Shown: positions 20,748 through 28,910 of the stretch, in pieces
How positions within the stretch are numbered: position 1 is the first letter of the stretch
Layout of the letters: every line of letters starts with the position of its first letter
Source: Desulfocapsa sp.
GTDB lineage: Bacteria; Desulfobacterota; Desulfobulbia; Desulfobulbales; CG2-30-60-27
Direction: 5' to 3'
Assembly: GCA_020717925.1 (NCBI GenBank)
Contig: DYDL01000004.1
Coordinates: 1 to 40,082 of the forward strand
Length of the DNA: 40,082 bases
The notes under the pieces: model-generated
Databases searched by the model: none
Told to the model about the DNA's origin: nothing
What the model saw: only the letters and a program-made list of their open reading frames with translations
Made by a program: the position numbers and the translations under genes

Positions 20748-22958
20748 TTAATAAATGAACTGCATCCTGACATTATATGTGGTCGCGTCCATCATGCGCA
20801 GGATCGAGTCCGTCTCCAGGAAGGCACAGGAGACATCCAGCAGGATGCGGCGGGAGATTTCCCAGCGCATGCTGGGCTGTATGGTTGTTAGCACTGACTC
20901 GTCCTCTGTATGAAACTCCTGGTTATAGGCAAAGCCAAAACGCAGGGTACCATAAGGAAATGGCGACCAGTTCACTGCAAAATTTTTCAAGGTATCACGC
21001 CGGTTCTCCTGCGTCAAGCTGCCTACGGCGGCGACAAGATAGACCGTCTCAAACGGCCGGAATGAAGCCCCGACATCCCAGCGCTTATCCTTCTTGGTGG
21101 CTTCCGGCCTCTCACCCCCGGACATCCTTGTGCTATTGTCCGAGCCACTCAAGGTTACGGTCATGGTGCGATGGGGCGTCATGGTGGCGCCGTAGTTGAT
21201 CACGGTGCTGGTGTCCTTCTCCCCATTGCCCTGGCGCTGGTCGATCAAGCCGCTATGCAGATAAATATCCAGCCCAGGGTACAATTCTGCCCAGTTTTGC
21301 AGAAAAACGGCATCCCGATCCATGGATTCGCTCTCCATAAGCTCACGGCGGCCACTGAAAAGCAGGCTATGGTTTAATGTCCTCAGGGGATCGGCCCGCA
21401 GGGAGACATTGTAAACATTGGCCTGGCCGCTCTTAAGCTTCTCTTCCAGCTCTTCCCTTGCCAGTCGCATGCTGCCGCTAAAAATTGGGCTGAAACGCCG
21501 GCTGGCGGCCATGGCGTTGGAAAGCGTCATTCGCCGCTGCGAACCAGGGTCCGAGGTGGCCAGGAAGTAGGAAAACTCGTGATACAATTCGTGACCGTCC
21601 CACAGCCTGGAGCGCACGTCCATATTGTAGACCTGCGAACTGGCACTGCTGCTGCCAGCCAGCGCGGTGGCCGGCTTACGGATAAAGGCCTGCAACTCGG
21701 TGACCACGATGTTTGGAAAATCCGTGGCTCCTGGCACCGATATGGCCAGGGGGCGCACCGTCACCCTGACATAACGGACGGTCGTCGCTGGAAAATCAAT
21801 ATCGAAAAAATTCTGAAAAGCATCAAAGGAGGCGGGGAAAACCGTTGCGTGCAGACGCCAATTCAGGTTATCGGCACTGGTGTAGATTTCCCAGGAAAAC
21901 GATGAGGCGATCGCACTGGGGAGTTGCCGATCAACCCAAAGCAGCAGACGATTGACCTCAACATCGTTACCAAAATCCAGCCCCATGTTACGGGAACGCC
22001 GGTCATCACCGATGCCGGGCAAGCCTAGGTTAACACCGCTGTCGTCCACAAGATTACCGTCAACCAGCGCCTGGGCCTCCGGCAGTGTACCCTGGCTAAG
22101 CAAATCATCCAGCACAAAGAGCCCCTTGAACGGAAAAATAGGATTACTCAGCAGGCCGCTGCCGTTGGCCATGGTGTCCGCATGCAGGCGGGAAACAGTG
22201 AGACCGGTATAAAACGAAATCCGGTCATTAAAGAAGGAATTACCATAGGTTGCCCGGCCGTTGTTGGCCATGGATTTTGTTTCCACCCCATCCAGACGAA
22301 TCGATGACTTCTGAAAAGATGGCCTGTACTGCAGGGAGAGATTATTGCGACTGTAATTGCAATTCATAAAACCAGAGGTGGTGGTTGTGTCCGCCAGCAG
22401 GTGTTCCTTGTCGTACAGATTAATTTTTTCAACGCGCATTTCAATGCTGGGTAAATCCGCCGGCCGCCAACCAAACATGGCGTTATACTGTTCATTCACC
22501 TTGCTCTGACCGGGCAGATCCTGCGTTTCCGTCTTTTCCTCCCTCTTGCTGAAGCCGGCCCCGGCGCTGTATAGCGGTGTCCGCAAGGTAAGGTCGAAAA
22601 AGGGCCGGGAATTCGTCATGATGGACTCTCGCTCAACATCATCGATGGTACTGTTTGTTACATCCCGGTCAAAAATGCCGCCGCCGTTGAACTGGATATT
22701 GGGGAATATACTCTTTGCCACGTTAAGGTGATATTTCTGTCCCCAGGTATCTGACTTGATCTCGCTAAGCACCCCGGTGGTCTTATCCTCGCTTTCCATG
22801 TCAGAGCCAGTGTAGTCGAACTCCATCCTGGCGCCCACGCTGTCGGCCCTGGCCGGCAACAGCCCGAAAAAGAAATCGCTCCCGCCGGCCAGCAGGAGTG
22901 CCAGCAACAGCACGAGGGTGGTGGCGCCTGGCCGGCCGCGCATGAACGTTTTTCCCAC
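20748..22958 (-). CDS. large outer-membrane beta-barrel protein with internal discoidin (F5/8C)-like segment
   Basis: Signal peptide; alternating amphipathic strands; C-terminal aromatic strand (YNVRMQFIY); internal GLDFGNDVEVNRLLLWVDRQ...FSWEIYTSADNLNWRLHATVFP...TTVRYVRVTVRPL resembling F5/8 type C. Confidence 0.75.
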   Translation of the reverse strand: MGKTFMRGRPGATTLVLLLALLLAGGSDFFFGLLPARADSVGARMEFDYTGSDMESEDKTTGVLSEIKSDTWGQKYHLNVAKSIFPNIQFNGGGIFDRDVTNSTIDDVERESIMTNSRPFFDLTLRTPLYSAGAGFSKREEKTETQDLPGQSKVNEQYNAMFGWRPADLPSIEMRVEKINLYDKEHLLADTTTTSGFMNCNYSRNNLSLQYRPSFQKSSIRLDGVETKSMANNGRATYGNSFFNDRISFYTGLTVSRLHADTMANGSGLLSNPIFPFKGLFVLDDLLSQGTLPEAQALVDGNLVDDSGVNLGLPGIGDDRRSRNMGLDFGNDVEVNRLLLWVDRQLPSAIASSFSWEIYTSADNLNWRLHATVFPASFDAFQNFFDIDFPATTVRYVRVTVRPLAISVPGATDFPNIVVTELQAFIRKPATALAGSSSASSQVYNMDVRSRLWDGHELYHEFSYFLATSDPGSQRRMTLSNAMAASRRFSPIFSGSMRLAREELEEKLKSGQANVYNVSLRADPLRTLNHSLLFSGRRELMESESMDRDAVFLQNWAELYPGLDIYLHSGLIDQRQGNGEKDTSTVINYGATMTPHRTMTVTLSGSDNSTRMSGGERPEATKKDKRWDVGASFRPFETVYLVAAVGSLTQENRRDTLKNFAVNWSPFPYGTLRFGFAYNQEFHTEDESVLTTIQPSMRWEISRRILLDVSCAFLETDSILRMMDATTYNVRMQFIY

Positions 22959-22963
22959 CCCTT

Positions 22964-24406
22964 CTACCTTTCACCAATCAGGTTAAGCCAGCAGGGCCCT
23001 GCTCCCGTATCAAGGGTGGCGATCCGCTTTCTGCTGTCCAGGCTGTACACCGCCACCTGATCCTTGCCGGGCAAAACCAGGTAGAGATTGTTTTCATCAC
23101 CATCGATGGCCATGTAGGCAATGCCCGTATCGACACTCATGGTATCCATGGGATAGAGGCCAAGGGGGTCGAAGACCTCCAAGGCGGTTCCCTTGGCGAG
23201 GTAGAGCAGATCGGTGCGGGTGTCAATCCTGACCGCGCTCATCCCTTGCCCGACAAAAACCCTGACGATCTCAAGAGTCGTCAGGTTCACCACGCTTAGA
23301 TAGGGGGAGCCGCGGTGAATAACAAACAGCCGATCACCAGCCCGGTTGATGGCGCCCCGCAGGGGCTCGCCACCAGTTGGCAAGGATGCGGTCACCACCT
23401 GTCGGGCCAGATCGATAACCGTTACCGTGCCAGACAGAGAATTAAAAACATAGGCCCGGTTCCCGGCACGGTCTATCAGGACCGAGTGTGGCTCGCTGCC
23501 CACCGGCAGGCGAACCAGCTCCATGGCAGCCAGCGGGTCGATAAGGCTCACGGTATTCGAACCGCTGTTGGCGACCAGCAACAAGTTGCCTGAGGGCGTA
23601 ATGGCCGGCCCGGTCGGTTGATCACCGGCCTGCAGCCGGATACGGGCAATGGTGTCCCCGGCCATCAGATCGATCACCTCGATTCCATCCTCGCGGGCAA
23701 GGGTCACATAGGCCCGCTGGCGCCTGGCATCGAAAGCAATCCCGCTCGGCCCGGCACCAGTGGCCAGCATGCCAACCACCCGCAACTCCTTCTTGTCAAA
23801 AACCGTTATGTTGTTGGTACTAGCGTTGGCCACATAGCCGAGCAGGCCGGCAAGCGGGCGCTTTGGCACGGCGGCCGCAAATACCGGCGCAAACGAAACC
23901 CCGGCCTGGAGCGATTGGCTGTAATCGAAACGCAGTTGCAACAGGGATGCTTTTTTTCGGTCGACGCGGAAGGTAAAATCAAGACGGCCAGGGGCCTCGG
24001 CAACCAGCATGGCGGTCTCACCTTCCTCTCCCTGCAGAAAGGCGGCTTGGGCTCGCACAACAAGCCCCAGGTAATTTCCCGGAGGCAGTTGCCCACTGGC
24101 CAGCAAAGTTTGCCGCACCACGGCGGTGTTGCTGAATTCGGAAAAACGCAATGACAGGGGATACTCGCTGCCGTCGTCCCTAAGCGCGGTCAGCCCTTGA
24201 AGAACGAAACGCAGCCGGTTGGCCTCCTGGGGTAAGGGATCGGCATAGATATAAAGCTCTCCCTGATCATCCAAAGGGGCCATGACAGGCAAATAGCGGG
24301 CCTGGCAGCCACAGAGCAGGAAAACGACCAGGAGTAGCGCGAGCACACGCCTGACCGGGCCGCAAGAATAAGCATGAAAGGCGATTTCCATCATGCGGAG
24401 GGTCAT
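22964..24406 (-). CDS. YVTN-repeat beta-propeller lipoprotein
   Basis: Lipobox LCGC; repeats such as GYVANASTNNITVFDKKELRVVGMLATGAGPSGIAFDARRQRAYVT and LLLVANSGSNTVSLIDPLAAMELVRLPVGSEPHSVLIDRAGNRAYVFN. Confidence 0.85.
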   Translation of the reverse strand: MTLRMMEIAFHAYSCGPVRRVLALLLVVFLLCGCQARYLPVMAPLDDQGELYIYADPLPQEANRLRFVLQGLTALRDDGSEYPLSLRFSEFSNTAVVRQTLLASGQLPPGNYLGLVVRAQAAFLQGEEGETAMLVAEAPGRLDFTFRVDRKKASLLQLRFDYSQSLQAGVSFAPVFAAAVPKRPLAGLLGYVANASTNNITVFDKKELRVVGMLATGAGPSGIAFDARRQRAYVTLAREDGIEVIDLMAGDTIARIRLQAGDQPTGPAITPSGNLLLVANSGSNTVSLIDPLAAMELVRLPVGSEPHSVLIDRAGNRAYVFNSLSGTVTVIDLARQVVTASLPTGGEPLRGAINRAGDRLFVIHRGSPYLSVVNLTTLEIVRVFVGQGMSAVRIDTRTDLLYLAKGTALEVFDPLGLYPMDTMSVDTGIAYMAIDGDENNLYLVLPGKDQVAVYSLDSRKRIATLDTGAGPCWLNLIGER

Positions 24407-24527
24407 TTAAGCCGTTTCATCCTCGGATTGATCAGAGTGATCAACGTGGAACCCAAAGTCCCTGGCCCTTTACCGGCTCGGCAGCCGCTATAGACAAGTA
24501 CAACCCTTAGTGGCAAAGCAAGTCAAG

Positions 24528-24560
24528 AAAAAAGGGCCGGCACTGCTGCCGGCCCTTTCA
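24528..24560 (-). terminator. rho-independent terminator downstream of OmcS-like gene
   Basis: GGGCCGGCA-CTGC-TGCCGGCCC perfect stem; T-rich tail on the minus strand. Confidence 0.85.
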
Positions 24561-24599
24561 TTCTTCAGGCCGAGAGAAAAAACTCGGTCTGCCTAGGCG

Positions 24600-25856
24600 T
24601 TAGTCCTTGGCATGACACTTGTTGCAGAGCACGCGCTGATAGGTGGCAAAGGTGGTGGCCGGCCGGTCATAATAGGCTGACTGCCACTCTGCCGAGGTCC
24701 TGCCGAGGTGGGCATTGCCACTGGTGCTGTTATCGGAGCCGATGTAAGCGCCGTTGATGGTGAGGAACTCGTACTCATTGTTCCACCGCAGCATCTCGGC
24801 GAAGCCGGAAGCATGGGCGCGGTGGCAGGAAAGGCACATGACCTGATCAGTGCTGCCAGGGCCGGTAAGCACGGAGTTGTTGTTCTGCGCGCTGAGGGCC
24901 AGGGTGGCATAATCACCGGTGTTCTGGGCAAAGGGAACCAGAGAGGTAAAGGAGGTGGCCGAAGAGCCGGTCATGTTACCCGAGGCCACATAGGTCTGGT
25001 AGTTGGCGGCAAGTGACGAACCCATGCCCTGGTCAATGGGGTGAGCGTAGTTGCCGGTGCTGTGCATATCAGGATGGCAGGTCGAGCACCATTGCCCCCA
25101 GGTCTCGTGGCCGCCAGAGGTGCTAACGCCGTAGGCGGTCCTGGTCTGGGTGGTTGCCTCGGTACGGTTGTAGCTGCTAGGAGTCACGGCGGCCGGGTTG
25201 CCCAGGAAAGTCACGGAACCCTTGGTATAGCCAGCGCCGGCCAGCAGACGGAAGGCGCCGACAGCCTGACCCGCTACGGGAGCCACGCTGTTGTTATAGG
25301 AACCGGACCTGACAATGGGTGCGCCGGTCCTGGAAATGTTGCCATCCACGCCCCGACGGTTGGGGTTGTGCGGATCATGGCAACTGTTGCAGGCCAACTG
25401 ACTGGCTGGGAAGGTACCGCCGGGAGCGGTCGTGTTCACGCTGTCCGCTGCGTATCCCTGGTCCGCGGCAACGATGTTATGGCCATGCACCTGCCCATCC
25501 TCGGTAACCGTGGCGCCGCTTCGATCAAGGTAGGAATAAGTCTTTTTAAGCCAGGCAAAGTCGCCGCCCGGGGTTCTCTGCAGGGGGGAAACACCCGCGC
25601 CCAACTGGGTCTCGGCGGTACTGATGTGGTAGCTGCTGGGGCCGGTATCGCCCGCGTGCTCATGGCAGTTCAGACAAGTTGAACTCTGATCGCTGCCCTG
25701 CAGCAGAAAAGAGCCACCTGCCGCCGGGGTATGCATGCTGTGGCAACCGTCGCATTCTGCAACACCGCCGGAATGGAAGGCATAGGCGTTGGCACCCAGA
25801 CCAATCGCCACGACAGCCGCGGCCGTCCCGAATAAACTAAGCTTTAATGTTTTCAT
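24600..25856 (-). CDS. omcS: OmcS-like hexaheme extracellular c-type cytochrome (putative nanowire subunit)
   Basis: 418 aa; six CXXCH (CDGCH, CLNCH, CNSCH, CSTCH, CLSCH, CNKCH). Hallmark segments recognised from the OmcS family: AFHSGGVAECDGCHSMH, CLNCHEHAGDTGPSSYHISTAE, APGGTFPASQLACNSCHDPH, SYNRTEATTQTRTAYG, CLSCHRAHASGF, QRVLCNKCHAKD (C-terminus). GGAGG RBS before ATG at 25856. Confidence 0.88.
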   Translation of the reverse strand: MKTLKLSLFGTAAAVVAIGLGANAYAFHSGGVAECDGCHSMHTPAAGGSFLLQGSDQSSTCLNCHEHAGDTGPSSYHISTAETQLGAGVSPLQRTPGGDFAWLKKTYSYLDRSGATVTEDGQVHGHNIVAADQGYAADSVNTTAPGGTFPASQLACNSCHDPHNPNRRGVDGNISRTGAPIVRSGSYNNSVAPVAGQAVGAFRLLAGAGYTKGSVTFLGNPAAVTPSSYNRTEATTQTRTAYGVSTSGGHETWGQWCSTCHPDMHSTGNYAHPIDQGMGSSLAANYQTYVASGNMTGSSATSFTSLVPFAQNTGDYATLALSAQNNNSVLTGPGSTDQVMCLSCHRAHASGFAEMLRWNNEYEFLTINGAYIGSDNSTSGNAHLGRTSAEWQSAYYDRPATTFATYQRVLCNKCHAKD

Positions 25857-25874
25857 CCTATCCTCCAGAATTGT

Positions 25875-25962
25875 TCTGTCCGGTAGCCGGGCCATCCTGC
25901 ACATTCAGGATCCCTGGGCTTTGCGTCCCCACCTCACGGCGGGTTTGCCTTTTCGGAGGTTT
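25875..25962 (-). ncRNA. GEMM-I (cyclic di-GMP-I / cGAMP class) riboswitch in the 5' UTR of the OmcS-like gene
   Basis: Minus strand reads CCGAAAAGGCAAACCCGCCGTGAGGTGGGGACGCAAAGCCCAGGGATCCTGAATGTGCAGGATGGCCCGGCTACCGGACAG. It has the GEMM core elements GGCAAACC, GNRA-capped stem (CCCGCC-GTGA-GGTGGG), GGGACGCAAAGCC, second stem (ATCCTG/CAGGAT), and GGCTACCGG. Confidence 0.93.
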
Positions 25963-26091
25963 TGTCCAACTATTTTTCTATCTAGTCCTTACCGCCTTTC
26001 ACTTCCGGTTATTCCTGTTGTCGATTCCGCGTCGCACCTCCTTGCCCCAGCAGGCAATCTCCCCATTAATATTGATGCCGTGCCCGAACAG

Positions 26092-27039
26092 TTAATCGTA
26101 TGCCAACTGAAAAACGCTGACCCCGCGCGCTCTGCCCTGGGTGACATAAAGCCGGTCCCGACCATCGATAACCAGATCACGCGGACCTATGAGGTTGCCC
26201 GGCTGGGCGCCCCGATAGCCGAATTCCTTGACAAAGTTGAGATCCTTGTCAAAAACGATGACAGCGGACTTGAGCATGTCGGCCACCAGATAATTGCCCT
26301 GGCTGTCCGAGACCATGCCGCCGACCACGTTGAACCTGCCAGGGGCGCCGCCCGGACGTCCGAAAGATGTCAATTTGCCCTCGGGCGAAAGAATAAAGGC
26401 GCTGAAAAGCACCGGGATGGTGAACAGAATGTTGTTGTGCTGGTCCACGCTGATGGTGCTCAGGTCTATGTCGTTCCGCTCTTTATCCATGTGAGGGAGC
26501 ATGTCGAACACATCATAGCCTCGAACAAATGTGCCGTCGGCCTCCGCCACCACAAGCTTCTTTTCACTATGAGAAGCAAGATAGAGGAGACCGTCCCGAC
26601 TAACCATCTGCGACGCATTGAAGTCGGCAAAGTCCTTGGGAAGTCGCTGAAGCTTGATCTCCCCCAGCGGTTCCCCGCGGTAATTGCACTTTATGATGGT
26701 TGAGCGACCTTCAAGGTAGGCGAGCAAAACAATATCACCGTTCTTGTCAACAGCAGCACCAAGCACCTGGCCGAGCTGCAGATCGTCGCCGAACTGAAAA
26801 ATCTCCATGCCGTTTTCGTTGAAGACCTTGACCAGGTTTTGATAGATGAAATAGACCTCATTCCTCGTTGCATCGACCGAGAGGGCGCCCCAACTGTAAG
26901 TAAGCGGGCCGGTGAAGTCGGAAAGGTTGTAGAGGTGGCTGGCCTTGAAGGTGCCGGCCATGGACATGCCGGCCGAGACAATCAGCAGGGAAAGGCTAAG
27001 AATAATTATTCTTATATGTTTTATGGCGTTGGCTTTCAT
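26092..27039 (-). CDS. NHL-repeat beta-propeller protein, exported
   Basis: Signal peptide MKANAIKHIRIIILSLSLLIVSAGMSMA; NHL-like blades (VVGGMVSDSQGNYLVADMLKSAVIVFDKDLNFVKEFGYRG, GPRDLVIDGRDRLYVTQGRARGVSVFQ). ORF-track start 27048 is GTG; ATG at 27039 preferred. Confidence 0.85.
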   Translation of the reverse strand: MKANAIKHIRIIILSLSLLIVSAGMSMAGTFKASHLYNLSDFTGPLTYSWGALSVDATRNEVYFIYQNLVKVFNENGMEIFQFGDDLQLGQVLGAAVDKNGDIVLLAYLEGRSTIIKCNYRGEPLGEIKLQRLPKDFADFNASQMVSRDGLLYLASHSEKKLVVAEADGTFVRGYDVFDMLPHMDKERNDIDLSTISVDQHNNILFTIPVLFSAFILSPEGKLTSFGRPGGAPGRFNVVGGMVSDSQGNYLVADMLKSAVIVFDKDLNFVKEFGYRGAQPGNLIGPRDLVIDGRDRLYVTQGRARGVSVFQLAYD

Positions 27040-27250
27040 GTCAATCACTGACTAAAGCAATTAGCATGCCAACAATTTACAGATAATTAAAAGCTAATGT
27101 TATTGAGTAGTTAACCAGGAAGATTATCGGGCTTGCGTTGCCAACTGACAACTGCTTGGGAATCTCACCACGTAACATCCGGTCTTTTCACTAAGATATC
27201 ACGGAGAGGTACTGGTTGTTCGTTTCACGAAAACCATTACCGTGCGCGGT

Positions 27251-27299
27251 GAGCTTGTCGAACCGCATACCCTTAGCAATACAGGCCTTCGACAGGCTC
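27251..27299. repeat. imperfect inverted repeat, REP-like intergenic element
   Basis: GAGCTTGTCGAA ... TTCGACAGGCTC, one mismatch, followed by AGGCTGAACGG. Confidence 0.6.
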
Positions 27300-27469
27300 A
27301 GGCTGAACGGGAAACATATAAATATTTATTATGAAACTAGGTGTTAGGAAAGAACCGCCCCGCGAGTATTGGCATCCCACGATCAAAAAGGCATAACAAA
27401 TGGTCTGGAGCAGAAAGGATTAGCGAGGCAAAATCAGGCCGGCATCCGGTGCGCCTGAAAAACGCGCCC

Positions 27470-28858
27470 CTATTTCAGGTCGAATTTCTTGATCTGATAC
27501 CTGAGGGTATCATAGGAGATATGTAACAATTTAGCGGCAACAGTCTGGTTGTTGCCGGCGCGCTGCATGGCCTGGCTGATCAGATCCTTCTCCAGCTCTT
27601 CGAGGGAGAGGCCGTTTTCAGGCAGAATGAACCGCGACGACTTACGCCGTTCCACAAACGGCCGGTTGCTCATCCCGAAGGGCAGATGTTCTGGCCCAAT
27701 GATCTCCGCATTTTCCAGAACCACGATCCGTTCGACCATATTCTTTAATTCCCTCACATTCCCGGGCCAGTCATGAGAGAGGAGAACCTTTTCCGCCTCA
27801 AGGGAAAAGCCCTTGCAGTTCTTTTTGAAATACTTCTGGCCAAAGTACTGAAGAAAATGGTGGGCCAGCAGACAGATATCCTCTTTCCTGTCACGCAGGG
27901 GAGGGATATGCAAGGCAAAGGTGTTGAGCCGGTAAAACAGATCCTTGCGGAAAGTGCCATCGGACACCCCCAGGGCAAGATCCCGGTTGGTGGTGGCAAT
28001 GACAGTGACATTCATGGGCAGGTCAACCTGGCCGCCGATCCGCCGCACCCGCCTTTCCTCCACGACCCGCAGCAACTTGGTCTGCAAGGACAGTTCCAGA
28101 TCGCCGATCTCATCGAGCAGGATGGTGCCGTCGGCGGCCAGTTCGAAGAGTCCTTTTTTGTCGGTTTTGGCGTCAGTAAAGGCTCCCTTGGCGTGGCCAA
28201 ACAGTTCGCTCTCAAACAACTGGGCCGGCAGCGCCGTGCTGTTCACCGCCACAAAGGCGGCATACGCCCCACCGCCGCTGATGGAGCGGTGATTATGGAT
28301 GAAGCGGGCCATGACCTCCTTGCCGGTGCCGGACTCACCGGTTATCAGAATGGTTGGCACCCCGGCCGCGGCAAGCTTTTCACCCTTGTCGCGGAGTTCG
28401 TTGATTACCGCCGAACAGCCGACGAACTCCTCCTGCGCGTCGCTCAGCCCGGCCCGGCGCAACACCGTAACCTCGTCCTTGAGCTTAACCTTTTCCAGGG
28501 TCTGCTGAATGACGATCTTCACCTCGTCCACATTAAAGGGTTTGGTGAGGTAATCGGCCGCCCCGAGTTTCATGGCGGTGATCGCGGATTCAGCCTTGTC
28601 GTCGGCGGTGAGCATGATCACCTGGGTGGAAATATCTTCTTTTCTGAGCTCCGCCAGGATATCCAGCCCGGTCTTGTCCTCGTCCAGATGGATGTCCAGC
28701 ATCACCAAATCTGGTTGCCAGGCAACGATTTCGGCCACCGCGTTGTCGGCGTCATTCTTTACCCGCGTTTCATAGCCCTCGCTCTTCAAGGCGCGGGCGA
28801 GCATGGAGACGATCAAGGCATCGTCGTCCAGCATGAAAATTCTCCCCTTGGCACTCAT
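27470..28858 (-). CDS. sigma-54-dependent response regulator (NtrC family: REC-AAA+-HTH)
   Basis: Receiver (DLVMLDIHL, ADYLTKPF), Walker A GESGTGKE, GAFTDA loop, LLDEIGDLELSLQTKLLRVVEE, C-terminal Fis-type HTH (NQTVAAKLLHISYDTLRYQIKKF). Confidence 0.95.
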   Translation of the reverse strand: MSAKGRIFMLDDDALIVSMLARALKSEGYETRVKNDADNAVAEIVAWQPDLVMLDIHLDEDKTGLDILAELRKEDISTQVIMLTADDKAESAITAMKLGAADYLTKPFNVDEVKIVIQQTLEKVKLKDEVTVLRRAGLSDAQEEFVGCSAVINELRDKGEKLAAAGVPTILITGESGTGKEVMARFIHNHRSISGGGAYAAFVAVNSTALPAQLFESELFGHAKGAFTDAKTDKKGLFELAADGTILLDEIGDLELSLQTKLLRVVEERRVRRIGGQVDLPMNVTVIATTNRDLALGVSDGTFRKDLFYRLNTFALHIPPLRDRKEDICLLAHHFLQYFGQKYFKKNCKGFSLEAEKVLLSHDWPGNVRELKNMVERIVVLENAEIIGPEHLPFGMSNRPFVERRKSSRFILPENGLSLEELEKDLISQAMQRAGNNQTVAAKLLHISYDTLRYQIKKFDLK

Positions 28859-28910
28859 GAACGCACCCCTATCTGATTTCCATCCGTTTTTTGCAGGTTC
28901 GCTATCGTTG

